Assembly: GCA_039707655.1 (NCBI GenBank)
Contig: CM077667.1
Coordinates: forward strand, 540,000,222 to 540,064,221
Source of the DNA: Elymus sibiricus
Lineage: Eukaryota; Streptophyta; Magnoliopsida; Poales; Poaceae
Direction of reading: 5' to 3'
Length of the DNA: 64,000 bases
Made by a program: the position numbers and the translations under genes. The notes below the pieces were generated by a model, which did no database searches, was not told the DNA's origin, and worked only from the letters and a program-made list of their open reading frames with translations. Each line of letters begins with the position of its first letter. Positions within the stretch are counted from its first letter, which is position 1. Below are positions 35,686-47,765 of this stretch, one piece after another.

Positions 35686-37248
35686 AATATACGTCTCCAA
35701 CATATCTATACTTTTTGATTGTTCCATGCTCTTATATTATCAACTAAGGATATTTTATATGCAATTATATGCTATTTTATATCATTTTTGGGAACTAACC
35801 TATTAACCCAGTGCCAAGTGCCAGTTGCTGTTTTTTGCGTGTTTTTGGTTTTCCAGGAAATCGGTACCAAATGAAGTCTAAACGCTACGAAACTTTTTGA
35901 CAATCTTTTTGTGGACAAAACAGACCGAGGGAGCTTCGGGAGGAGTCTAGAAGCTAGAAGAGGAGAAGACAAGGCAACAGGGCGCGCACAGAGGGGTAGG
36001 CGCACCCTGATGCCTTGTGGGCCCCTCGTGTCTCCGTATGACCTATTTGCACCTCCACAAATTCTCTAAAATCGGGAAACCAACAAGGAGCCACCCAAAA
36101 TACTTTTTCCACCGCCACAAGCCTCTGTTCCGACGGGAGGCCATCTGGAAACCTTTTCCGGTACACTGTCGCAGGGGGAATCGACCATGGAGGGCATCTA
36201 CATCAACCTTGTTGCCTCCATGATGATGCATGAGTAGTCCACCATAGACCTACGGGTCCATAGCTAGTACCTAGATGACTTCTTCTCCCTCTTTGATCTT
36301 CAATACAAAGTTCACCGTGATTTTGTGGTGATCTACCCGATATAATCTTCTTTTGTGGTGCATTTGTTGGGATCCAAGGAATTGTGGGTTTATGATCAGA
36401 TTATTCATTGAAAGTAAATGAGTCTCCTCTAAATTATATTATGCATGATTATTATATCTTCGTATTTCTCCCCGATCTACCGGTTTGGTTTGGCCAACTA
36501 GATTGATTTATCTTTAGTGGGAGTGGTGCATTGTAGTGGGTTCAATCTTGCAGTGCTCTATATCGTCGTGACCGAAGGGGACAAGATACTTATTTGTATT
36601 TTTGACATTAAGGATAAAATGACGGGATCTGAACATATTGCTTGTCTTATTTTGTCTACATCATGTCACCTTGCTCCAAGCATTACTCTGTTTGTTATGA
36701 ACTTAATACCTAGAGAGGCAACATAGAAGCGCTCTCGAAGTGGAGTAATAGTAGTAGCTGCAGAATTGTTTTGGTCTACTTGTTTATGGATGTGATGCCT
36801 ATATACATGATCATTGCCGTGAATAACATGTCATAACCATGCACACTTCTGTCAATTGCCCAACAGTAATTTTTTTACCCACTGTATGCTACTTTCAAGA
36901 GAGAAGCCTCTAGCGAACACTATCGCCCCCGGGTCTATTTAAACATAAAAAAAAATCCCAAAATACCTTGCTGCATATTATTTACTTTTATTTTATTTTT
37001 ATTTTACAATATCTATCTCTATCAAGATTTAATCCTTGCAAGTAACGAGTTCAAGGGGCTTGACAACCCTCTTGCCCGCCTTGGGTGCAAGTGTTTGGTT
37101 TTGTGTGTGTAAGTGTTGTCGAAGGGATTTTTCTTGGTTCTCCTATTGGTTCGATAACCTTGGTTCTCACCGAGGGAAATACTTATCTCTACTATGCTAC
37201 ATCTCCTCTCCTCTTCGGGGAAAATCCCAACGCAGCTCACAAGTAGTA
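35686..37248 (+). repeat. Athila-type LTR (ATACGTCTCC type), about 1.56 kb
   Basis: The start, ATACGTCTCCAACATATC, and the downstream CATTTTTGGGAACTAACC match (in reverse complement) the solo LTR at 38916-40497. The end, ACGCAGCTCACAAGTAGTA, is followed by a primer-binding site and gag. Internal retrotransposon sequence lies on both sides, so this LTR serves as the 3' LTR of the left sequence and the 5' LTR of the right one. The terminal TG and CA are mutated, so boundaries are good to a few bases. Confidence 0.7.
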
Positions 37249-37259
37249 GGAAGAATTTC

Positions 37260-37277
37260 TGGCGCTGCTGCGGGGGA
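37260..37277 (+). other. Athila-type primer-binding site
   Basis: TGGCGCTGCTGCGGGGGA lies just after the LTR and closely resembles the plant Athila-type site TGGCGCCGTTGCCGGGGA, generally assigned to tRNA-Asp. Confidence 0.75.
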
Positions 37278-37447
37278 GACATCATCAAATTCTTGTTAGG
37301 TACCTACACATAAATTGTCTTTCACTTGTTCTACTTTTATTTGTCTGTTATATTTTACTTCATATAAAAATCAAAAATACAAAAATATTGCTATTTTCTT
37401 GCTTGCTTCGTTATCTAGTTTACTTGTTTGTTTAAACGTTTGTCATT

Positions 37448-38204
37448 ATGGCTAGTTCTTCTATTGTTTCGTGTACTCTTGAGAATGAAGTAACTAATTT
37501 CAAACAAAGGGGAGGAGAAAGTTTAAAAGATGCGTGGTATATGAGTTGCATTGCTCAAAATAGATGAACTCGTAAGAAATCCACCACTATTTTGCTTTGT
37601 AATTTTTATGCGGGTGTGACTACTTGGTATATATTTGTGCTTGACACCATTACTGGTGGTAATTTCTTGGTGAGTCCCACTCTGTATACTTATAATGCTA
37701 TTGAAAATCTTGTAGGATCACCCCTCACTATTGTTAATGGAACCCTTTTGACATTGGAAGATGTTATGCGTAGACTAGATGCTATAGAAAATAAAATGCC
37801 TACTATTGATCACATTGAAAATCTAGAAAATAATGTCCATAATCAAGTTACTAAATTTGGTTCCAAATTAGGAACCACTCTGAAAATCCTAAAAGATAGC
37901 GAGCCTAAGATTAGTAAAGAGTTAGGACAAAGTCCTTCCCGAATTGATAAGTTGGAAGAAATCCCTAATAAAGTGGGCTTCGCTTTCGTTCCTACTAAAA
38001 TTATTGCCTATAAATAGGAATCCCAAGGTTATGTATGTTCCTAAGCCTACGAGTGGTACACCTAGTAAAAAGAATGAGGATCTTAAAATGATTAGTGTTC
38101 ACCCCAGTTTCATAAATGTAATAAAGGAACCTATCGTCAAGCCACCTCCCTTTGTCTCTAGGAGCGTGGTTATTAATAACTTATGTGTTAAAACTCCTAG
38201 GTGA
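37448..38204 (+). pseudogene. Athila-type gag, broken
   Basis: The frame opens at ATG 37448 with FKQRGGESLKDAWY, a retrotransposon gag signature (the residues ESLxDAWxR are typical). A TGA at 37565-37567 interrupts it; reading continues in frame through FYAGVTTWYIFVLDTITGGNF to about 38015. A +/-1 shift then moves the rest (VPKPTSGTPSKKNEDLKM... ...SVVINNLCVKTPR) into another frame, ending at 38204. No CCHC knuckle is visible. The protein would have formed the virus-like particle of the element. Confidence 0.75.
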
Positions 38205-38915
38205 CATGGTTGCATAATTGAGGAGCTGGATGTTAAGGATGACAATACTTGATACTATGCATTATGCCTAGCTAGGGGCATAAAACAATAGCGCTTGTTG
38301 GGAGGCAACCCAATAGTTATCTTAAAAAATTTCTTTTACTTTATGTTTTGGTGTATTCACATGATTATTGCTACTATAATGACTGTTTTTATGTTTAATG
38401 TAGTGTTTGTGCCAAGTAAGCCTTTGGGACGATTTGGAAGATAGTAGAATTGATACGGAGCAAAAATAGAACTTTTGCGTCCAGTGCAGAATTTCTATGA
38501 TTTTACTAGAACATATTTTTGATTTGCACATTTTACAAAGTATTTATTATACAAATTTCCCAGGTTGTCCTAATTTTTCAAAATTTTCGGAGTTACAAAA
38601 GTATGATTTTGCTACAGATCTTTACAAACTGTTTTGTTTTAGACAGATTCTGTTTTTGCTTGCATAGTTTACTTGTTTTGATGATGCTATGTATTGTACA
38701 GGGGTATAAGCCATGTAGAAGTTAGAATACAGTACCTATTATTAAATAATGAAATATGAATCAATTTATAACAGTACCTAAAGTATTTTATATGTCTATT
38801 ATACTAATGGATCTCAGGAGGTTTTGTTGAGTTTTGTGTGCTGAAGTTTTCAAGTTTTGGGTGAGAGAACGATGGATGAAGGTATAAGGAGCGGCAATAA
38901 CCTAAGCTTGGGGGA
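38205..38915 (+). other. Non-coding Athila internal region
   Basis: It contains GCTAGGGGCATAAAACAATA followed by GCGCTTGTTGGGAGGCAACC, a motif I know from Triticeae Athila-type elements, then AT-rich non-coding DNA up to CCTAAGCTTGGGGGA, where the solo LTR inserted. Confidence 0.5.
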
Positions 38916-40497
38916 TGCCGTGGCTTGAGACTGCGTCGGTATTTCCCCAAAGAGGAAGGGATGATGCAGCACAGCTACGGTAAGTATTTCCCTCAGTTAT
39001 GAAACCAAGGTTATCGAACCAGTAGGAGAACTAGGCAACACTATGTAAACGGTACCTACACACAAAGAACAAATACTTGCAACCCGACGCATAAGAGAGG
39101 TTGTCAATCTCTCCAGGGTAAAAAGATAGATTGGTTTGTATTAGATTGGATAAATAGATCGCACAAGAACACAAAATAAAAGATGCAAATAAAAAGTGCA
39201 GCAAGGTATTTTTTGGGTTTTTGGAATAATAGATCTGAAAACAAATGCGGAAAAAGATAGATCGAAAAGCAATATATTAAAAGAATAGACCCGGGGGCAG
39301 TAGATTTCACTAGTGGCTTCTCTCAAGCAAATAGCACACGGTGGGTAAACAAATTACTATTGGGCAATTGATAGAAGATCAAATAATCATGACGATATAG
39401 AAGGCAATGATCAATATATAGGAATCACGTCCAAGATTAGTAGACCGAAATGATTCTGCATGTACTACTATTACTCCACACATCGACCGCTATCCAGCAT
39501 GCATCTAGTGTATCAAGTTCATGGAAAAACAGAGTAATGCAATAAGAACGATGACATGATGTCGACAAGATCTATTCATGTAGGAATATCCCCCATCTTG
39601 TTATCCTCAATAGCAACGATACATGCGTGCCTCGCTGCCCCTTCTGTCACTGGGAGAGGACACTGCAAGATCGAACCCATCACAAATCACCTCTTCCCAT
39701 GGCAAGAAAAATCGATCTAGTTGGCCTAACTAAACCAAAGATTCGAAGAAGAAATACGAGGCTATAAATAATCATGCATATAAGAGATCAAAGAAGACTC
39801 AAATAATATTCATGGATAGAAACTGATCATGATCTCAAACTTCATTGGATCCCAACAAACACACCGCAAAAAGTCATTACATCAAATAGATCTCCAAGAG
39901 ACTATTGTATTGAGAATAAAAAGAGAGAGAGAGAGGAAGCCATCTAGCTACTGCCTACGGACCCGTAGGTCTATGGTGGACTACTCACGCATCATCGGAG
40001 AGGCACCCATGAGGATGATGAACCCCTCCGTGATGGTGTTAGATTGGATCTCGTGGTTCTGGAACTTGCGGCGGCTGGAATTGTGTTTCGTCCCCTCCTC
40101 TAGGGTTTCTAGAATTTCTGAGGATTTATAGAGCTGAGAGGCGGTGGAAAAGACCTCCGTGGGACCCATGATACATCAGGGTGCGCCGGGGGCCTCTGGC
40201 ACGCCCTGGTGTATCGTGGGCCCCACGGGCCTCCCCCAGGTGCTTCCTTGGCTCCCAAGTTGTCTTCTGGTCCAAAAAAACTCCAAAACATTTCGTGGAA
40301 TTTGGACTCCGTTTGGTACTGATATTCTGCGAAGTAAAAAACAAGCAAAAAACAGCAACTGACACTTGGCACTATGTCAATAGGTTAGTCCCAAAAAAAT
40401 GATATAAAGTTGCTATAAAATGATTATAAAACATCCAAGAATGATAATATAACAGGATGGAACAATAAAAAATTATAGATATGTTGGAGACGTATCA
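38916..40497 (-). mobile_element. Athila-type solo LTR (1582 bp), minus orientation
   Basis: On the minus strand it starts TGATACGTCTCCAACATATC at 40497 and ends CAAGCCACGGCA at 38916. The exact TSD GGGGA lies on both sides (38911-38915 and 40498-40502); rejoining gives a continuous CTTGGGGATGCCCAAGG. It is the same LTR type as 35686-37248 but inverted, with intact TG...CA ends. It contains the dyad-rich motif CACCAGGGCG...CACCCTGATG upstream of its promoter region. Confidence 0.92.
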
Positions 40498-40502
40498 GGG
40501 GA

Positions 40503-41800
40503 TGCCCAAGGCACCCCAAGGTAATATTCAAGGAAGACACAAGCGTCTAAGCATGGGGATGCCCCGGCAGGTATCCCCTCTTTCGTCTTCAATCTATCGG
40601 TATGCCACTTGGAGCTATATTTTTATTCATCACATGATATGTGTTTTGCTTGGAGCATCGTGTGTTATATTTTCTTTTTTCTTTTAGTTTGCCACAATCA
40701 TTGTTTGTCTGGACACACGAATTTGAGAGAGACACACGGTTATCATTGTTTGATAGAATACTCTATATGCTTCACTTATATCTTTTGAGCTAGGCACTTG
40801 CTCTAGTGCTTCACTTATACCTTTTAGAGCACAACGGCGTTTAAATTTTGTAGAAATAATTGAACTCTCATGCTTCACTTAAATATTTTTGAGAGTATAA
40901 TAAGAAATATGAATGGTAAAGGGCACAAGTTATAAGACTAGTCCAAAAAGTTTAGGTATTCTAGGGGGATATAATAAAAACTTTCATGTAGCTCACCAAA
41001 GAAGAAACATGAGTTGATTTTATTGATGTAGTAATATGAAAGGGCATGAGTACATGATTGTTGGTTAGTAGAAGTATTGGTAATTAAAACTTATTATTTT
41101 TTATTCATCTAAGTATTAACTATGGCATGGTGATGATGTGTGAGCATTTTTTAAGTCTGAAATGAAATCCTATCTTGTTGTTTGAATCGAGGGTGTGCGA
41201 TGGTTAACTGCTACCAACCTCCTCCATAGGGGTGTGCGGCAGTACTTTGCTTCGAGAGAGCTAATAAGTCTTTACAATAAGTATGTGAGTTCTTTATGAC
41301 TAATGTGAATCCATGGATATACTCACTCTCACCTTTCCGTAATTGCTAGCCTCTTACGTACCATGCATTGCCCATTGTCACCTCGAGAGTTGGCGCAACC
41401 TTCATCGGTGCATCCAAATCCCGTGATATGATACACTCTATCACACATAATTCTCATGCACCATGTTTTTCATATAGAGAGTCTCATGTGTTGTCATTTT
41501 CATATGCTAGTGTGAATTTTACATTATAGAACTTTTCTTGTATATTCCGATGACGGGTTTCCTCAAATGCCTGAGGTCTTCATTAGCAAGCAAGTTGGAT
41601 GCACGCCCACTTCGCTTCCGTTGATATTTCATACACTTATAGCTCTAGCGCATCCGTTGCATGGCAATCCTTACTCCTCGCATTGATATCGATTGACGGA
41701 CATCTCCATAGCCTGTTGATCTGCCTAGTTAATGCGAGAATTTCTTTTCCACTTTGACTCTTTGATATCTAACACCATATTCTATTCCACCCATATGCTA
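40503..41800 (+). other. Non-coding Athila internal region, continued
   Basis: It contains two copies of GGGGATGCCC(C/A) and AGGTATCCCCTCTTTCGTC, then AT-rich and mixed sequence without a gene. Around 41800-41830 it passes abruptly into a protease-coding frame, suggesting a junction between two elements. Confidence 0.45.
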
Positions 41801-41801
41801 T

Positions 41802-44525
41802 ATGCATGGTTCACGCTCATGTATTCCCATCACACCACTTGGGATTGTTAGAGATATTGAATTCTTGTGTGTGAAAGTAAAGTACCCTATTGATTTTCTA
41901 GTTCTTGGTTCCCCACAGGATGACTTTTGTCCCATTATCTTTGGTAGACCTTTGAGCAACGTCAATGCTAAGATAGATTGTGAAAAACAAACTGTCGGTG
42001 TCAGTTTTGGTAGTGTGTCTCATGAGTTTAATTTTTCCAAGTTTAGTAGAAAACCCCGTGATAAAGCGCTATCTAGTAAGGATGAAATAATTGGTCTTGC
42101 TTCTATTGCCGTACCTCCCATCAATCCATTATAATAATATTTGCTTGACCATGAAAATGATATGCACTTGCATGAAAGAAATGAAATAGATCAAATTTTC
42201 TTTGAACAACAACCTCTCCTAAAACACAATTTCCCTATTGAAACTCTTGGAGGTCCTCCTCCACCTAAAGGTGATCCTGTGTTTGAATTGAAACAATTGC
42301 CCGACACTTTGAAGTATGCTTATCTTGATGAGAAAAAGATATATCCTGTTATTATTAGTGCTAACCTTTCAGAATATGAAGAAGAAAGATTATTAAAAGT
42401 TCGAAGGAAGCACATGGCTGCTATTGGATATACTCTTGATGATCTTAAAGGCATTAGTCCCACTCTATGTCAGCACAAGATTAATATGGAACCTGATGCT
42501 AAACCCGTTGTTGATCATCAACGGCGGTTGAATCCTAAGATGAAAGAAGGGGTAAGAACTGAAATATTAAAGCTTCTGGAAGCAGGTATAATCTATCCCA
42601 TAGCTGATTGTAGATGGGCAAGTCCCGTTCATTGTGTCCCTAAGAAAGGAGGTATTACCGTTGTTCCCAATGATAAGAATGAACTCATTCCACAAAGAAT
42701 TGTCACTGTCTATAGAATGGTAATTGATTTTAGAAAGTTAGATAAAGCTACTAGGAAGGATCATTACCCTCTGCCTTTCATTGATCAAATGCTAGAAAGA
42801 TTATCTAAGCACACACATTTTTGCTTCTTAGATGGATATTCTGATTTCTCTCAAATACCTGTGTCACAATCCGATCAAGAGAAAACCACCTTTACTTGCC
42901 CTTTTGGAATGTATGCTTATAGACGTATGCCCAAGGAAATTATGCTAGTAAAACTCTAGACGGTGCCCAACGAAATTATGCTACTACTGAGAAGGAATTT
43001 TTAGCAGTTGTGTTTGCCTGTGATAAATTTAGATCCTATATTGTTGATTCCAAAGTTATTGTTCACACCGATCATGCTGCTATAAAATACCTTATGGAAA
43101 AGAAAGATGCTAAACCTAGACTCATTAGGTGGGTTCTCTTGCTTCAAGAATTTGACTTACACATCGTTGATAGGAAGGGAGCTGAGAACCCCGTAGCTGA
43201 TAACTTGTCTAGGTTAGAAAATATTCTTGATGACCCACTACCTATTTATGATAGTTTCCCTAACGAACAGTTAGCTGCAATAAGTGTTTCACAAAACACC
43301 CCTTGGTATGCTGATTATGCTAACTACATTGTTGCTAAATATATACCACCTAGCTTCACATACCAACAAAAGAGAAAAAAATTCTATGACTTGAGACATT
43401 ACTTTTGGGATGACCCACGTACACCTTTATAAAGAAGGAGTATATGGTATTATTAGACATTGTGTACCTGAGCATGAACAGGAAAAAATCCTACGGAAAT
43501 GTCATTCCGAAGCTTATGGAGGACATCATGCTGGAGATAGAACTGCTAACAAGGTATTGCAATCTGGTTTTTATTTGCCTACTATCTTCAAGGATGCCCG
43601 TAAGTTTGTCTTGCCTTGTGATGAATGTCAAAGAATTGGTAATATCGGTAAGCATCAAGAAATGCCTATGAATTATTCACTTGTTGTTGAGCCATTTGAC
43701 ATTTGGGGTTTTGATTATATGGGGCCTTTTCTTTCCTCTAACGGGTACACTCATATCTTGGTTGCTGTTGATTATGTCACTAAGTGGGTAGAAGCTATTC
43801 CAACTAGTAGTGCTGATCACCACACCTCCATTAAAATGCATAAAGAGGTTATCTTCCCGAGGTTTAGAGTCCCTAGATATTTAATGACTGATGGTGGTTC
43901 ACACTTTATTCATGGTGCTTTCCGTAAGATGCTTGCTAAATATGATGTTAACCATAGTATTGCATCACCCTATCATCCTCAATCTAGTGGTCAAGTTGAA
44001 CTTAGCAATAGAGAAATAAAATTAATATTACAAAAAACTATCAATAGGTCTCGTAAGAATTGGTCTAAGAAATTAGATGATGCACTTTGGGCCTATAGAA
44101 CAGCTTATAAAAATCCTATGGGTATGTCTCCATATAAAATGGTGTATGTAAAAGCTTGTCATTTGCCTCTAGAATTAGAACACAAAGCATTTTGGGCAAT
44201 TAAAGAACTTAACTATGATTTCAAACTTGCCGGTGAGAAGAGGCTATTTGATATTAGCTCACTAGATGAATGGAGAACCCAAGCCTATGAAAATGCCAAA
44301 TTATTCAAAGAAAAAGTAAAAAGATGGCATGACAAAAGAATCCAAAAGCGGGAATTCAAAATAGTGGACTATGTTCTTTTGTTCAACTCTCGTTTAAGAT
44401 TTTTTGCAGGTAAGCTTCTCTCCAAATGGGAAGGTCCTTATATTATCAAAGAGGTTTATCGTTCTGGAGCTATCAAGATTAATAACGCCGAAGGTACAAA
44501 CCCGAAGGTGGTCAATGAACAATGA
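41802..44525 (+). pseudogene. Athila-type pol (protease, RT, RNase H, integrase), broken
   Basis: Segments in order are a protease-like part (41802-42134, FLVLGSPQDDFCPIIFGRPL), then two in-frame TAA codons. RT follows (to 42959) with VIDFRKLD, FLDGYSDFSQIP and [14 protein letters not shown]. The RT core after this motif, including the expected Y-x-D-D box, is deleted: the sequence jumps to the RT/RNase H junction ([20 protein letters not shown], 42950-43010). RNase H continues to about 43430, and a frameshift leads into integrase (43410-44525). Integrase keeps His/Cys residues of the zinc finger (CDEC) and the catalytic triad D102, D161, E197 of that frame (35 residues between the last two). 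The copy cannot be autonomous. Confidence 0.85.
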
Positions 44526-44761
44526 ATTAAGCATTATATCTCAGGTACGCCTATTAACGTTGAAAGCAATGTTATCCAAACCATGACACCGGAGGAACAC
44601 ATAAAAGAAACCTTCCGGAACACTCCAGAATTCTGAAAAAATAGGAGGTACGTGATACGGTAAGTAAACAGACTCCGAAAAATCCGCAATTTTTTTTATC
44701 AATTTTGGAATATTAGAAAATTTTGGAAATAAAGAAATAAACCGGAAGGTGATCGAGGTAA

Positions 44762-44895
44762 GCACGATACACCAGGGCGCACCAGGCACCCCTGGGCGCG
44801 CCCTGGTGGGTTGTGCCCACCTCGGACACCTTCCCGACTCCGTTTTCCTTCCATCTGCTTGTTTCCCAAGAATAAAAATTCTCTATATATACCCC
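44762..44895 (+). promoter_or_regulatory. LTR-like internal promoter before the env-position reading frame
   Basis: A dyad-rich module CACGATACACCAGGGCG...GGGCGCGCCCTGGTGGG (44762-44815) is followed by CTCTATATATACCCC (44881-44895). The same GC-rich module occurs in the 3' LTR at 47301-47356 upstream of GTATATAGTC, and in the solo LTR at 38916-40497. This arrangement suggests a copied U3 promoter that could drive a subgenomic transcript for the reading frame at 44974. It is inferred, not shown. Confidence 0.5.
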
Positions 44896-44973
44896 TGACT
44901 GTTTTGACAACCGCATCGCAGAAAAATCCTCTTTTCTTGTTTCTTGTTGTTTTATCGTCAGATCTAGATCTCC

Positions 44974-45498
44974 ATGGCTCCACCAAGGTCCTCCAAGGAC
45001 AAGTTCTTCGAGAAGGTCATCAACCTATACTTGCCGAAGGTGATGAAGCACCCTCAAGCCATTGAGATGCGTGAGGGGGTGCTCCACATCCACGATCTTC
45101 AGGGACCCAAGAAGACCGGAAGCATGGAGGCTAGGCTCGAGGCGGTCGAACAGGAAATCTTCAAGTGCCAGAAGATTGTGGAGCGTGGACTTAGTGCCAA
45201 TCACTCCATGATCACGGAATTCACCCGTGATCAGATGGTGGATGGCCGGTCTATGAAGGACATCATCTCCACCCTCAATGAGCAAATTAATTTTCTACAG
45301 AGCCAAGTTTATGATCTTCAAAACCAAGTCTTCGAATATGAAGCAAGATTTAAAGGTATGAGTTTAGCTGCCAGTTGCAGGACTCAGGGGACTCTAGCGT
45401 CAACTTTTGATGGGGAGCCCTTGCCCTGGAAGTTGGAGGACAAGTCTACTTCTTCATCACCACCACCTTCTTCATCACCACCACCAAAGGAAACTTGA
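44974..45498 (+). CDS. Intact 174-aa reading frame in the env position of the Athila element
   Basis: The frame lies after integrase and before the polypurine tract, where Athila elements carry an env-like gene, and is uninterrupted although gag and pol are broken. The N-terminus is basic (PRSSKDKFFEKVINLYLPKV). Two heptad-like stretches, about residues 50-72 (GSMEARLEAVEQEIF) and 98-127 (LNEQINFLQSQVYDLQNQVF), suggest a coiled coil. The C-terminus is Ser/Pro-rich (SSSPPPSSSPPP). I see no signal peptide, transmembrane segment or fusion-peptide-like stretch, so an envelope role is not supported; a scaffold or particle-associated role is equally possible. ATG at 44974 follows a plausible promoter at 44881. 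I remember related proteins in Triticeae Athila-type elements but no assigned function. Confidence 0.65.
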   Translation: MAPPRSSKDKFFEKVINLYLPKVMKHPQAIEMREGVLHIHDLQGPKKTGSMEARLEAVEQEIFKCQKIVERGLSANHSMITEFTRDQMVDGRSMKDIISTLNEQINFLQSQVYDLQNQVFEYEARFKGMSLAASCRTQGTLASTFDGEPLPWKLEDKSTSSSPPPSSSPPPKET

Positions 45499-47082
45499 TC
45501 ACACGGGTATGGGCACTCCCCTTGGCTTGAGCCAAGCTTGGGGGAGGTGCCCCGGTATCGTATCACCATCACTTTTATTCACCTTTACCTATTTTAGTTC
45601 GATCTTTAGTTTCCCTTTGCTTTAGTTGAATAAAAGTTTAGTATGATCTATTTTCGTGTGTTAGTTTCGTGGCCTATCTATCTATGTAATCGAGTGAAAG
45701 TTATATAATAAAGTTAGTTTGAGTTTTTGTCCCTCTACTTTCTTGTTGCAATCAAAATAAAGGAAAGAGAAATAAAAGAAAAGAATCATATGCTAATCTT
45801 ATGGTGAGTAATGACATCACATAAACAAAAGTATAAGTAGTAAAATTTATTGGAGATTAACAAACATGGCATTGATCAATGATGCAATTCATGAAAGAAT
45901 TAATAAAGGAAGAGAAGATTCACATGCAAATACACTATCTTGGACATCTTTTATGATTGTGAGCTCCCATTAAATATTATATGCCAAAATTGTTGACGTT
46001 GGACAAGGAAGACAACGTAATGATTTATGCTTGTTCATATCCACATAGAAGTTATATTGTCATAGATCGTTCAACATGTGGTGCTTGCTCAATATACTTG
46101 CTAGCCAAAAATTCCGCACTAAGTAGAGTTACTACTTGTGCATCCAAATACCCAAAACCACACTCATTCCTTGAAAGTCCACCATACCTACCTATGGATC
46201 GAGAAAGATCCTTCAAGTAAGTTGTCATCGATGCAATAAGGCAATAAAAATTGCTTCTAAAAGTGTTTTGATCAATTAGTGTAAGAGAAAATTGAGCGCT
46301 ATACGAACTTATGATGGCGAAGCAATAAAAGCGACGGACTGCATAATAAAGGTTGCTATCATTGGGGGCAATATAGCGTGATGTTCTTTTACATTAAGGG
46401 ATTGGGCATACAAACCAATAAGCGCATGACAACCTCTGCTTCCCTCTGTGAAGGGACTATCTTTTACTTTTATGTATTTACTTTTATGCAAGAGTCAAAG
46501 TATTCTTCCCTATTCCTTTTTACTTTTTCTTTTTGCAAGCATCATGTGGAGAGGAAAGATCTAGGCACATATATCCAGTTGGATATGGGTGGGCATGAGT
46601 TATTATTGTTGACATCACCCTTGAGGTGAATACGCTGGGAGGCGAAACTATAAGCCCCTATCTTCCTATGTGTCCGGTTGAAAGTTTTTGTTCGTGGGTA
46701 TGCCATGAGTGTGAGCAATCATACAAGACTAAATGATGGTTGAGTATGTGGACTTGCCAAAAGGCTCCGACATGAGACCCTTCCTGAAAATATGATGAAT
46801 TGTAGTTGCAAAGTTGACAGAGAACACAGTTTGTTGGTTTTCAATAAGGTTTAAGCTTCATACTTCTATGTTGTGATGAATTGTTACTTGTGCATAAGAA
46901 GTTATATGATGAAAATATATTGAATACGTTTTATGTTAGAGTTTGTTGCTGTTATGATAATAAGCATGATGCTACTATGTCCGTATTTTGTTTTTATCGA
47001 CACCTCTCTCTCAAACCATGTGGACATGCTTTTCAATATCGGCTTTCGCTTGAGGACAAGCGAGGTCTAAGCTTGGGGGAGT
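45499..47082 (+). other. Athila 3' non-coding region with polypurine tract
   Basis: AT-rich sequence without a credible gene. AAGCTTGGGGGAGGTGCCCC occurs at about 45533, and AAGCTTGGGGGAGT ends exactly at the 3' LTR (47069-47082), where it serves as the polypurine tract. The earlier copy is a second tract-like motif. Confidence 0.6.
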
Positions 47083-47765
47083 TGATACGTCCATTTTGCA
47101 TCATGATTTCCTACTGTTATTTATTATGTTTTGTTGAATAATAATGCTTTGTGGAGTGATTCTAATGCCTTTTCCCTCATAATATGCAAGGTTTGCACAA
47201 CTCCAATGAAGCTGAAATTTTACGGAGATTATTTTTGGAATAAATAAAAAATACTGGAGCGGAAAACTACCGGAGGGGGCAAGCCTGGTGGGCACAACCC
47301 ACCAGGGTGCGCCAGACTCCCCTGGGCGCGCCCTGATGGGTTGTGGCCACCTCGGCCCACCTCCGGTGCCAATCTTTTGGTATATAGTCACATTTGACCT
47401 AGAAAAAAAATCAGAGGAGGACTGTCGGGATGAAGCGCCGCCGCCTCGAGGTGGAACTTGGGCAGGAGCACTTTGCCCTCCGGCGGAGCGATTCCGCTGG
47501 GGGAACTTCCCTCCCGGAGGGGGAAATCAAAGCCATCGTCATCATCAACACACTCTCATCTTTGGGAGGCCAATCTTCATCAAAATCTTCAACATCACCA
47601 TCTCCTCTCAAACCCTAGTTCATATCTTGTGTTCAATCTTTGTACCGGAACCTCAGGTTGGTACCTGTGGGTGACTAGTAGTGTTGATTACCTTGCGTAG
47701 TTGATTACTATATGGTTTATTTGGTGGATGATTAAATGTTCAGATCCATTATGCTATTCAATACC
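47083..47765 (+). repeat. Athila 3' LTR (TGATACGTCC type), truncated by the Gypsy element G1
   Basis: It starts TGATACGTCCATTTTGCATC right after the polypurine tract. It has a GC-rich dyad module (47284-47356), a TATA-like GTATATAGTC at about 47380, then a leader-like segment. After 683 bp it is interrupted at 47766 by another LTR; the rest should lie beyond the right edge of this window. This LTR differs from the type at 35686. Confidence 0.75.
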
